Shown piece by piece: positions 46,113 to 54,873 of a stretch of DNA of 64,000 nt. Each line of letters starts with the position of its first letter. Position 1 is the first letter of the stretch. The notes beneath the pieces are model-generated. The model was given only the letters and a program-made list of their open reading frames with translations. It was not told where the DNA came from and searched no databases. A program made the position numbers and the translations under genes. Source of the DNA: Carpediemonas membranifera (Eukaryota > Fornicata); contig JAHDYR010000007.1 of NCBI GenBank assembly GCA_019828565.1, positions 806,001 through 870,000 of the forward strand, in the 5' to 3' direction.

Positions 46113-49100
46113 ATGGACGTCCCCGATCCACCCGTTTCATTTGACTGCATTCCATCACCACCACATTCTGACTTTCCCGAGCCCTCTATGGCCCCTCCGC
46201 CACCGCCAATGATGGACATGCCAATTTCACCTCCAGAGATCGGAATTCCGCCACCAGCTCCACCATCAATGGGCGTTGCCCCATTGCCCGAGTTTGATCT
46301 TTCCATGGTAGCACCGCCCGTGGACGATTCATTGCTCCCGCTTCCTGCCGCACCAGAAATCAGCCTTCCTCCGCCACCAGCCCCGGACCCGGCGTTCACA
46401 GACTGCTTCCCACCACCGCCACCGGTGTATGCTCTACCTCCGGTCGATTCTACGCCGCTACCCCCAACGGTACCGATCGCAGCACCACACACTGCGCCAA
46501 TGCCTGAAGCGCCTCCGGCATTCCCCCCACCGAGCATCCCGCCATTCCCAGGCCCAACACCACCAGTGCCGGACCCATCCTTCGCCCCACCTCCAGCAGC
46601 TCCGGTGGAAGGCATCCCGCCCCCACCCCCCGCGGCCCTCCCAGACACACTCAAACCGGCAGAGGCAGGCGAGCTCCTTAGCGACCCACCCATGCCCCCA
46701 GGCCCAGACCTGGAGATCCCCGCCCCCCCAGTGGCACCGATGCCGCCCCCGGTCCCTTGTAATCCGCCGGTCACCGCGCCGCCAGCTCAGCCACCCACCC
46801 CGCAGCACATCCCAGAGCCAGAACCAGAGTTGGTCCAGCCACAGGCCCCTACAGGCAACCCCCTGGGCCTCACGGTGGACGAGACGAACCAGCTCCTCCT
46901 TGACCTGCAGCAGAAGCCCACAACGACCGTGGCTGACGTGTTTGACGGCGTGGGACTCGACGAGGGCCTCCAGATCTGGGTGATCGACGGTCTAGTCCCC
47001 CGTGAGATCCCCGAGACAGAACACGGTCTCCTCTACTCGTCCGATGCTTACATCGTGCTCTCGACCGTCGAGAGTGACAATGGGACCGACTACGAGCTCT
47101 TCCAGTGGGCCGGGAGGGACGCGACAATGGATAAGACGGGGGCCGTGGCAGCTTGGACGGTCCAGATCGCATCATACCTCGCCGAGTTGTCAACAAGGTG
47201 TGTGCAAAGGCTGGAAGTCGACGGAGAGGAGAGCAACGAGTTTATCGCAATTTTAGGCGGCATCGAGCACCGCGAGGGCAGCTGCGCCACGAAGTCTGGC
47301 CTGAGGAAGCCTGTTGCTGAGGTGCCCAAGCTGTATCACGTTATCAAGACAGGTAAGGGTGTCAAGATCATATCTCGAGATCCGACCTGGACCTCCCTCC
47401 CATGTGTAGATATGCCCGAAGATTTGACTCACTCAAACGGCTCACCCGTCCGCTTTGTAGACCACGGGCTTGTCTGGGACGAGAAGAAGCACGGCGACGT
47501 CGTCACCAAGTACGCCGGTGTCTTCATCCTGCAGCACGGCAAGTCCGTCTTCCTCTACACGCCCCCCGCCCCGCCGTGCCGGGCCGCGAAGACTGTGGAG
47601 CGAGCCCGGCAGATGGAGGTTGCTGCCACGATCCAGGAGGACGTCCCCGGGGCCCGGCTGGTGGTCGTGGGTGAGACCGAGGAGGAGGATGCGCCGTTCT
47701 GGGCAGCACTGGGCGGCAAGCCGACGTGGGACCGCCTCCAGCCCCTGATCTCCACGAAAAACGCAGCGAGGGCCGAGTTCTCCGAGTCCAACGGGGACTA
47801 CTCCGAGGACGAGGGGGAGGCCTCGGACGACGGCCCTGACTCCACTCCAGAGTCGCCCGAGTTGGTCAGAGTCGACTTCTCCACCGGCCAGTTCGGGATC
47901 AAACGGGTTGACAAGGACCCCGCCGGCCACTATACCAGGGCCATGCTCGCCCCCGACGGGGTCTACCTGCTGTTCACGGACCTCGAGCTCTTCGTGTGGA
48001 CGGGGAACAAGGCCAGGGCCCTAGAGGTCTCGGGGGCGCTCCATGCGGCCACGGAGGTGCTCGGGCCTGAGCAGGGGCTGCACGTCGAGAGGGTGATCCC
48101 CTCAATCGAGCCCGTGACGTTCACTGCACACTTCCCAGGGTGGAGAAAGGTCCTGCTGCCGTCAGAGTATCGCGTAGTCGAGTCGAAGATCGCCCAATCG
48201 GTCCCGCAGATTAAGGTCGATACGAAGATGATGCACACGCCGCCAGCAGCGCCCGAGCATCCAACGTCGCCGCCCGAGGGCATGATCCGGTGCTACCGCA
48301 TCAGCGATTCCCTCGTCGAGGCCGTGGAGCCCGAGCTCTTCGGACACTTCTTCTCCAAGGACGTCATCGTCGTGTGTGTCGACAACACGCAGAAGCCCCT
48401 CGACGTACCCGACCGGTCCTTCCACATCTTCGTCTGGGTTGGCCGCGACGCCTCGCCCCTCCCGGTGCTGACGTACAAGCAGGTCCTGATGGGCAAGTTC
48501 GCGGCCCAGGTCGAGTCCACGGGCGGCGGGCGGCCCATGCACCACTGGGAGCGGATGGGGAGCGAGAGCGCCGAGTTCAAGCACCTCTTCGCCTCTACGA
48601 TGGTTGTCCACAGCGGAGGTAAGTCGACCCTCTTCATCGACCACACGCCAGCCCCACCCACGCCCTGCCGCCTGTACCAGGTCGGCGGCTGGCCGTACGC
48701 TGCCCCGTGTGCAAGAGAGGTCGCCGCGAAGTTTACCTCGTTGAACTCCCGGGATTGTTTCCTGATTGTTGTCACGCATGATAATCCAGCCAGACCGGCC
48801 GCGGTTGAGACCGAAAGCAAGACAGTCATCGTACTGTGGCGCGGCAAGTTCGCCCCCGCGGCCCTGGCCAACGCAGCTTTCGACCTCGCCGAGATGTTTA
48901 TAAGAGACGATGATCTCAACTCCACCGCCGAGTCGGACGACGACTCTGCCAAAGTCATCACCGAGAACGAAGGCGAGGAGGGCCCGATCACCGTCCAGGC
49001 TCTCTCCAGCCCGGACCAGAAGCCGCTGTGGGCCCAGCTCTACCCCTCGCCCGCGAACGGCGGCGTGGTTGCACTGGAGAGAGACACGGCCAGTGTGGTG

Positions 49101-49715
49101 GTTGAATTTGACAAGGCGCTCAAGGATGGCGGGTTTGATCATTTGATGAGGGATGATTTACGCGAGGTTATGTACCGAGCCGACAAGTTTGAGGAGATGC
49201 GGAAGACCAAGAGCTACCCGACCCTCGCCCAGAATGCCGGTGAGGCCTTTATCCCGCGTCTATTCCGGCTGTCCGCAATATCCGGTTGCTTCGACTATGA
49301 CCGGATCATCCCCATCCAGCAAGTCCACCTCGACTCCACCCAGATTTACATGTTAGACACGTATAGTCATGTATATCTCTGGGGCGACCCGACCCACCAC
49401 GATTACGCCAAGGCCGAGGACCTTGTCCGCGAGTACATCAGCCAGGGGATGAGGATGGACGGCAGAGAGAGGTGCGACGTCGTGCCGGCCACGCCCGGTG
49501 CTGAACCCGTGGCATTTGTCTGTTGCTTCCCTGGCTGGAACGATCGGGCTGCCAGGGCGTTTGTTGACCCCTATGCGAAGCGCAGCGCTGAAGCTGTGCA
49601 GCGAGGGTTCGAGGCCCGCCAGGAGCGGATTTTCAAGCGGACTGAGCACGCGAGGCTGATGGACGAGGCCGACCGGCGGTCCGGGGAGAGGATCTTCATG
49701 GCTATGTCGACATGA
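46113..49715 (+). CDS. Gelsolin/villin-family protein with proline-rich N-terminus
   Basis: The 1200-residue protein starts with about 250 residues of Pro-rich sequence (runs of up to five prolines, A-P-P-P-P-P), like FH1 or WASP segments that bind profilin. It is followed by about six gelsolin-like repeats between residues 280 and 1170. Typical repeat words are L-Q-I-W-V-I-D-G, D-A-Y-I-V-L-S, Y-E-L-F-Q-W-A-G-R-D-A, L-F-V-W-T-G-N-K-A, F-H-I-F-V-W-V-G-R-D and V-Y-L-W-G-D-P-T. No villin headpiece is visible at the C-terminus. Such proteins cap, sever or bundle actin in response to Ca2+. The Pro-rich and gelsolin combination recalls protist protovillins or flightless-type architectures. Confidence 0.88.
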   Translation: MDVPDPPVSFDCIPSPPHSDFPEPSMAPPPPPMMDMPISPPEIGIPPPAPPSMGVAPLPEFDLSMVAPPVDDSLLPLPAAPEISLPPPPAPDPAFTDCFPPPPPVYALPPVDSTPLPPTVPIAAPHTAPMPEAPPAFPPPSIPPFPGPTPPVPDPSFAPPPAAPVEGIPPPPPAALPDTLKPAEAGELLSDPPMPPGPDLEIPAPPVAPMPPPVPCNPPVTAPPAQPPTPQHIPEPEPELVQPQAPTGNPLGLTVDETNQLLLDLQQKPTTTVADVFDGVGLDEGLQIWVIDGLVPREIPETEHGLLYSSDAYIVLSTVESDNGTDYELFQWAGRDATMDKTGAVAAWTVQIASYLAELSTRCVQRLEVDGEESNEFIAILGGIEHREGSCATKSGLRKPVAEVPKLYHVIKTGKGVKIISRDPTWTSLPCVDMPEDLTHSNGSPVRFVDHGLVWDEKKHGDVVTKYAGVFILQHGKSVFLYTPPAPPCRAAKTVERARQMEVAATIQEDVPGARLVVVGETEEEDAPFWAALGGKPTWDRLQPLISTKNAARAEFSESNGDYSEDEGEASDDGPDSTPESPELVRVDFSTGQFGIKRVDKDPAGHYTRAMLAPDGVYLLFTDLELFVWTGNKARALEVSGALHAATEVLGPEQGLHVERVIPSIEPVTFTAHFPGWRKVLLPSEYRVVESKIAQSVPQIKVDTKMMHTPPAAPEHPTSPPEGMIRCYRISDSLVEAVEPELFGHFFSKDVIVVCVDNTQKPLDVPDRSFHIFVWVGRDASPLPVLTYKQVLMGKFAAQVESTGGGRPMHHWERMGSESAEFKHLFASTMVVHSGGKSTLFIDHTPAPPTPCRLYQVGGWPYAAPCAREVAAKFTSLNSRDCFLIVVTHDNPARPAAVETESKTVIVLWRGKFAPAALANAAFDLAEMFIRDDDLNSTAESDDDSAKVITENEGEEGPITVQALSSPDQKPLWAQLYPSPANGGVVALERDTASVVVEFDKALKDGGFDHLMRDDLREVMYRADKFEEMRKTKSYPTLAQNAGEAFIPRLFRLSAISGCFDYDRIIPIQQVHLDSTQIYMLDTYSHVYLWGDPTHHDYAKAEDLVREYISQGMRMDGRERCDVVPATPGAEPVAFVCCFPGWNDRAARAFVDPYAKRSAEAVQRGFEARQERIFKRTEHARLMDEADRRSGERIFMAMST

Positions 49716-50013
49716 AGGTGTATTTTATGTAGCACTAGGCGGTTTAGCCTGCGGGATGTATTATAAACCAATAGACCTTATGCTTGTTGTAGTATAGACC
49801 TTGGCATGAGGTTGCTGGCTCAACGTTCGAAGGAACCCTGACGTGTCAGTTTTGCTGTAACCGTCATGGTAATGGGTCAACTCGATTTCATGACATTATT
49901 ATTACCGAGTTATCCTGATTATATTCGAATTCCCTGGCCAGGCTGGTCGACTCGTGCCGAGTCGCTGATCGATTTTGAGCGTATCAAATTTGCCGACTCC
50001 TGGACTCAAACGA

Positions 50014-50340
50014 ATGCAACAAACCCTTTTCGCGCTCCTCGCCCTCTTCCTGGCCGCTGAAGCGAAGATTACTAACGTTCTTGGTTTCCCTTACCGTTTT
50101 GGTGCGGATACATCCACCCCTGCTCCCGAAGAGGACGATACGTTCGCTCGCAACGCCCGTTTGGTCTTTGTGATCGCTGCTGCCGTCATCGCCACGCCTC
50201 TTATCCTTGTAGCCCTCTGGACATGCGGAAACCGCGCTGTCAAGAAGGGCAAGCGCCTCCACGCCCACCTGTCTAGAATGCCCGAGAACATCGAGTACCC
50301 CATGTCCTCTGAGGCTGAGCTCAACGACACAGCTATTTAA
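50014..50340 (+). CDS. Small type I membrane protein
   Basis: The 108-residue protein starts at the ATG at 50014 with a clear signal peptide (M-Q-Q-T-L-F-A-L-L-A-L-F-L-A-A-E-A) cut near residue 17-18. A short lumenal part follows, then one TM helix (L-V-F-V-I-A-A-A-V-I-A-T-P-L-I-L-V-A-L) and a basic cytosolic tail. No family is recognised. It could be a surface or endomembrane protein. The tail ends with an acidic ELNDTAI sequence. Confidence 0.68.
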   Translation: MQQTLFALLALFLAAEAKITNVLGFPYRFGADTSTPAPEEDDTFARNARLVFVIAAAVIATPLILVALWTCGNRAVKKGKRLHAHLSRMPENIEYPMSSEAELNDTAI

Positions 50341-50512
50341 TTGTTAAATTTCACATTTAGACACATTTCCTCACTTCTGGTCGAAAGTCATAGCAATGCC
50401 TGCTCAGAATACAGTGACTTTTATTCACACCCAGATTGCACGGGAGCACGTGGTGCCGATAATACCACTGCGCCTGGTAGTATTGACTCTTGTAAGACCT
50501 TTGTAAGAGAAA

Positions 50513-51889
50513 ATGAGACAACCGCAGTTTAAGCTCTGGCGTGTCCCAACAGGTCAAAGAATGCAGCGAGAAAGAGACGATATTGTGAAAATAGACGTTC
50601 CATTCAGCACCAATGCTCTTTCTAGTTCGTTTACTGCGTTAGAAATCGGGGATATGCCATTCTCACAGCCTTATATGCCTGCTGGACCAAGTATGCCACA
50701 AGAAGCCTCATTTGGTGGTAGATGCAACACCAACGACGATTTATGCCGACTTAAGGAGGAGAACCGGCGTCTACGCCAAACTTTGCTCTCGATGAAGCTC
50801 CAGACGCTCCCCGCCGTCCCTGGCGGGCCAGCCCTCAGCGACGACATGGAGGCGCCCTCCCAGATCCCCATCACACAACCAAAAGCAGTTCCCGCGCCCT
50901 TTGACTTTGCCCCCCATCCTATGGCGGCCTTTTCGGACCTCAACTTGCACGGGCCCTCTCTACCCGAGCTGCCCGCCCTCTCCCAGCCCAGACAGCAGGC
51001 CAGGACTGAGAACACGTCCCCTATCTCCGTCTCAGTGACCTCCACCCGCTCAACGACGTCCGAGTCGCGGCCCACGTCGGTCACCGCAGAGGAGCGTGAG
51101 AAGCTTCACCACGAGCGGTGGGAACGCCTGGAGGCGATGAGAGAAGGCATAGTCGGCCTCAACGCGCCCATGACGCACTCCGATCTCGAGCAGGTTACCG
51201 CCATCGCCCGGGACCTGCTCCCCGCCTCGTTCAGACCCAATTTCCTCCACATATTCTACGAACTGTCGCCCCTGGACAAGCCGACGAAGGGTCCGGCCCC
51301 CACAGGCTTTATCATGGTATTTAAGTCCCGTAAGCAATTTGTCGAAGACATGCGCAGCTTCCTCCCCCTTTCCCCAAAGTTCGACACCAACAACGGCACG
51401 TTCAAGCAGCGGTTCAAGGTCCACCGCAACACGGCGCCCCTGTACAAGCAGATCAAGGCCAGAGTCGAAGACATGGGCCTGACGATCGCGGACTTACTCG
51501 TCGTGGAGCTCAAGACAACCAGGCCGACACAGCCGGCCAAGCCCATCGTGGACCCGAGCCCGAGGCCTGTGCCTACCAAACGGGTGCCTGAGAGGGTGGA
51601 GACGACCTCATTCCTGCTCGATAACAACGGCCGTGTCAACACTAAGCGGTCGGATCTCGTAGGGACTTACAGTTCGGCCGTCCGGACCACAGATCTCTCG
51701 TACAATCCACTTGCCCCGCCAGTGAACTTCGTGCTCCCCAATGCGGAGGAGGGCAGCGGGCGGGTCAGCCTGCAGTCTCTCGGCTACGGGGCTGGGGCCG
51801 AGTCGTCGACCCGGGCGGGGGACGGCGAATCTGGGGAGACTATTCTGCCAGTTCTCCAGGACGGAATGCCGAGCATTCTCAACTTTTGA
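50513..51889 (+). CDS. Protein of unknown function with conserved-looking central domain
   Basis: The 458-residue protein has a disordered N-terminal half with a short coiled coil (LKEENRRLRQTLLSMKLQ). Next is a Glu/Arg helix (TAEEREKLHHERWERLEAM) and a compact domain at about residues 220-340 with F-L-H-I-F-Y-E-L-S, T-G-F-I-M-V-F-K-S and F-K-Q-R-F-K-V-H-R-N-T-A-P-L-Y-K-Q-I-K. I recognise no family. The ATG at 50513 is followed 12 bp later by a CAGTTTA word. If that word marks transcription start, as proposed elsewhere, the ATG at 50561 would be the true start. Confidence 0.65.
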   Translation: MRQPQFKLWRVPTGQRMQRERDDIVKIDVPFSTNALSSSFTALEIGDMPFSQPYMPAGPSMPQEASFGGRCNTNDDLCRLKEENRRLRQTLLSMKLQTLPAVPGGPALSDDMEAPSQIPITQPKAVPAPFDFAPHPMAAFSDLNLHGPSLPELPALSQPRQQARTENTSPISVSVTSTRSTTSESRPTSVTAEEREKLHHERWERLEAMREGIVGLNAPMTHSDLEQVTAIARDLLPASFRPNFLHIFYELSPLDKPTKGPAPTGFIMVFKSRKQFVEDMRSFLPLSPKFDTNNGTFKQRFKVHRNTAPLYKQIKARVEDMGLTIADLLVVELKTTRPTQPAKPIVDPSPRPVPTKRVPERVETTSFLLDNNGRVNTKRSDLVGTYSSAVRTTDLSYNPLAPPVNFVLPNAEEGSGRVSLQSLGYGAGAESSTRAGDGESGETILPVLQDGMPSILNF

Positions 51890-52203
51890 GTGATGATTTG
51901 ATTTGATGACTTGTTCCAGCTGTAAATGGCCTGATAACTCGTGTGCTATACTATCCCTACTATGCTACGGCAGGGTGACAGCAATCATTCCTCCAGCGTG
52001 TCGGGGATGGTATAGCAATCATGATTGATTCAAATCATCATGAATCAGTGGGACCATGGAAGGTTGATTAAACTACGATTCCCGCCCTAGACCGGCCTGG
52101 GGCGGCCGCCACACGGCGTGCCGCACCCAGGACCGAATCTGATTGCGGACATCAAGATCACCTTTCTGATGATTCGTCAAGATCACCAAGGGCCCACTTT
52201 GTG
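51890..52203. other. Intergenic region
   Basis: This 314 bp stretch separates two genes on the same strand. It has a repeated TGATTTGATTTGATGA-type patch near 51890-51910 and the words CAATCATGATTGATTCAAATCATCATG at 52015-52042, rich in ATCAT/ATGAT inverted words. No coding is evident. Confidence 0.4.
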
Positions 52204-54039
52204 ATGGGCTTCGGTTTTGCTTGCCACAAGACCAGATGCACCGTATGCACGCAGACATCTATTCAGTTAAGCTATAAGTCCCTCTTTGCTCAGATCTCTC
52301 AACTTAAGAGCGTCGCTCGCACAATCGACCTTCAGGTGCAACTCGACCAGCTCCAAGGCATGCTACAGACAACAGAGGCCCGTTTCCTCGGCATTCTGAA
52401 CGATGTGAACACACAGTGCTGCCCCAAACCCGTTGACGACACTCTTCAATCCTGTCTTGCCTCCGTTGATGCGCTGGTCCCTTACGCCACGACCATGACA
52501 CAACATATCCCTGGCGACGTGCCCCGCCTGCTCATCCTAGCACGCGATGCGCTGCTCCCGACCGTCACAATTGACGTTCTAGGCCGGCCGGCCCAAGCTG
52601 CCCGCGTCGACAACCTGGACGATTTGGCCGGGGCCATAGCGGGCGTGATGCAGCAGCTCAATGACATAGTGGGTGCCCCGGCAGAGTGCGATTCTATGTA
52701 CGGCGCTTATGTGACCACAATCCACCAGATCCGCCTCGCCCTCTGTCACCTGGGACATGCTCTCGACGCAGTAACCGGGAGGAGCCCGCTGAGCATGAAC
52801 ATACCGCACAACCAGCCGCTGCCCGACCGGCTGTACACCCTTCTCCAGGGCACACTCTGGTCGACGTTACACTCTGCAGAAGTCCCGTCATCCGCTTGGT
52901 TCATGTGCAAAAAGTTCTTCTTCGTCAAAAACGAGTCCGAGGCATCAGCTGAGATGTTCGGCGACGGATGCATGAGAAGCCAGCTCTACCACGGCCGGTT
53001 GATCGCCCATGTCAGGTCGGAGTCGGACACGGTGATCAAAAGATGGGTGCGTTTGCCCCCCGTTCTCTCGGTGCACCACGGGGAAAACTGCTGCGTGTTT
53101 ATCGGCACCATTGACGGCATATACGCGGCTGGGTGCAACAGGCAGGGCCAGCTTGGGGTCGGGGTAGTTAGCCAAGTGGTTTCGAGTCCAAAGAAAGTTA
53201 TGCTCCCACGGGATTCGGACATAGGCCGGTGCAAGTGCTACCAGACCCCCAAGCCATGGATGAAGGCCAAGCTCCAGTTCTGGCATGGCTCTGGCGTCAA
53301 CTTCTTACTCACCCCGTGCTCCCTCATGGCCGCAGGAGACAACCGCTTCGGGCGTCTGGGGGTCGGGTCTTCCGAGGGTATGGTCAGCCGATTCATGCGC
53401 GTCTCCGTGCCCTTAAAATGCGTGATCAGCGTGACGACGCGAAGCTTCCCGATCACCGTGGTTCGGCAGTGCCGCGCCTGCTTTGTCTCTGGCCGCAACG
53501 ACTATGGGCAGCTCTCTCTCGGGCACACAGACGAGGTCCTCTCGGCGACGAAGCTCCCCTTCCCGGTAGACTCTGTCATCATGTCACAAACCAGCTCAGC
53601 GATGCTAAGCGACGGCAAGGTGATAGTCTCCGGCAACAACCAGTTCCGCCTCTTCCCTGTGAACGCCGATGTGGTGGTCACCCCCACCGCGCTCCAGTTC
53701 CCCTGGCCTGTATCGCGGATCATGCTCGACCAGGCCGTGATGTTCGCCGAGAGGGGCGACGGGCGGTGGTATGCGAGAGGCAGCAACGCCCTGGGGCAGC
53801 TCGGGGTGGGGCTTGGGGACGAGCACATTGTGCGATGGAGTCACGTGCCGTTGGCTCAAATCAATCAGATCCACTCGGACAGGAAGGGGACCATTTACTT
53901 TGATACATCCACCGGTATGTATATAGCTGGTGCCGTTACTTCGGACCACGCCGTGTGCTCGCCTACCATGATCCCCGCTCCCATGGCGGGACTGCCCCCG
54001 GCCCTTGACGAGTGGGTGCTGGCCTGTGCTGAGGACTAG
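52204..54039 (+). CDS. RCC1-like beta-propeller protein, intact copy
   Basis: The 611-residue protein starts at the ATG at 52204. The N-terminal 260 residues are helical, with P-L-S-M-N-I and L-Y-T-L-L-Q-G-T-L-W shared with the broken relative at 11474-12935. The C-terminal part has five or more RCC1-type blades: A-G-C-N-R-Q-G-Q-L-G-V-G, A-G-D-N-R-F-G-R-L-G-V-G, S-G-R-N-D-Y-G-Q-L-S-L-G and R-G-S-N-A-L-G-Q-L-G-V-G. RCC1 folds act in Ran exchange or as general binding propellers. This divergent member with a new N-terminal region is more likely a binding protein than RCC1 itself. The first 20 residues are cysteine-rich and may not be translated. Confidence 0.78.
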   Translation: MGFGFACHKTRCTVCTQTSIQLSYKSLFAQISQLKSVARTIDLQVQLDQLQGMLQTTEARFLGILNDVNTQCCPKPVDDTLQSCLASVDALVPYATTMTQHIPGDVPRLLILARDALLPTVTIDVLGRPAQAARVDNLDDLAGAIAGVMQQLNDIVGAPAECDSMYGAYVTTIHQIRLALCHLGHALDAVTGRSPLSMNIPHNQPLPDRLYTLLQGTLWSTLHSAEVPSSAWFMCKKFFFVKNESEASAEMFGDGCMRSQLYHGRLIAHVRSESDTVIKRWVRLPPVLSVHHGENCCVFIGTIDGIYAAGCNRQGQLGVGVVSQVVSSPKKVMLPRDSDIGRCKCYQTPKPWMKAKLQFWHGSGVNFLLTPCSLMAAGDNRFGRLGVGSSEGMVSRFMRVSVPLKCVISVTTRSFPITVVRQCRACFVSGRNDYGQLSLGHTDEVLSATKLPFPVDSVIMSQTSSAMLSDGKVIVSGNNQFRLFPVNADVVVTPTALQFPWPVSRIMLDQAVMFAERGDGRWYARGSNALGQLGVGLGDEHIVRWSHVPLAQINQIHSDRKGTIYFDTSTGMYIAGAVTSDHAVCSPTMIPAPMAGLPPALDEWVLACAED

Positions 54040-54255
54040 GCCTATCGGTATTCTATCACATCATTATAAACGGTGTTTGTTTCAGGTTCTTTCCTTCATG
54101 ATCCGTGAGGCAAACCTTCCCCTTGCTGGGATGGGAGCACAATGGGGGTGAATCGAGGGTACCACGATAAATTGGCGGTGTGCTACACTACCTGATTGCG
54201 ACCCACGACTGACCCACCACTGGGCCGAGCCCGCCCCCCATTCAAGTCGCGAGGG

Positions 54256-54262
54256 CAGTTTA
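54256..54262 (+). promoter_or_regulatory. CAGTTTA element upstream of small charged gene
   Basis: GGGCAGTTTAGCC lies 19 bp before the ATG at 54282 and on the same strand. Confidence 0.35.
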
Positions 54263-54281
54263 GCCGGCATCGCTCAACGTC

Positions 54282-54704
54282 ATGGCACTGAAACGGCTCG
54301 GGAAGAGCAAGAAGAAGGCCACTGAGAACAAAGACCTGTTTTTAGACCCAGAGGACTCAAAGACATTGAAAGAACGCGCAGAGAAAGCAAAACCGATGAA
54401 GTTGAGCAAGGCGGCTCATCAAGCGAAAGGTGGAAAAGCTCTTGCGGAGATTCTAGACGACGAGCCATCCGATGGAGAAGAAATAGCCGATTTCCGCCCC
54501 CACAAACCCTCTACAGCAACCACGAGCACCGCCACGAGCATGCTCAGTGCCATGATCTCGGCCTCCGAGCAGCGCCGGGAGCAGATACGAGAGAACAAGC
54601 TTGATGTGAAGGAGGCAGATGAAGCAGACAAGTTTGAGTCGGCTGCCTACCGGGCGGCTAAGAAGGCGGATGGGGCCCCTGCGCAGGATGGTGCAGATGT
54701 CTGA
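54282..54704 (+). CDS. Small charged protein, unknown
   Basis: The 140-residue protein is rich in Lys, Glu, Ala and Asp. It begins M-A-L-K-R-L-G-K-S-K-K-K, a lysine-rich start, and has acidic helical stretches later, with no hydrophobic segment. Composition suggests a nuclear or nucleolar protein, but I see no family motif. It is flanked by separate transcription units with promoter-like CAGTTTA words before it and before the next gene. Confidence 0.6.
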   Translation: MALKRLGKSKKKATENKDLFLDPEDSKTLKERAEKAKPMKLSKAAHQAKGGKALAEILDDEPSDGEEIADFRPHKPSTATTSTATSMLSAMISASEQRREQIRENKLDVKEADEADKFESAAYRAAKKADGAPAQDGADV

Positions 54705-54865
54705 GGCGAGCTAAGTGAGTGAGTATGATGTTTACGCTCTGTTCCGTGTCTTTCCAGCCGATTTTACGGTTCTAATACCTCGTTATAAACGAAATTCTCG
54801 ATTCTAACCTTAAAGTGCTCAATACAGCGGCCTCGGATTTCTAGGACCCGGACGCTTTTTGCAGA

Positions 54866-54872
54866 CAGTTTA
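54866..54872 (+). promoter_or_regulatory. CAGTTTA element directly before a start codon
   Basis: GACAGTTTAAATGG places the word one base before the ATG at 54874. If the word marks a transcription start, this mRNA would have an extremely short leader or use a later ATG. Confidence 0.35.
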
Positions 54873-54873
54873 A

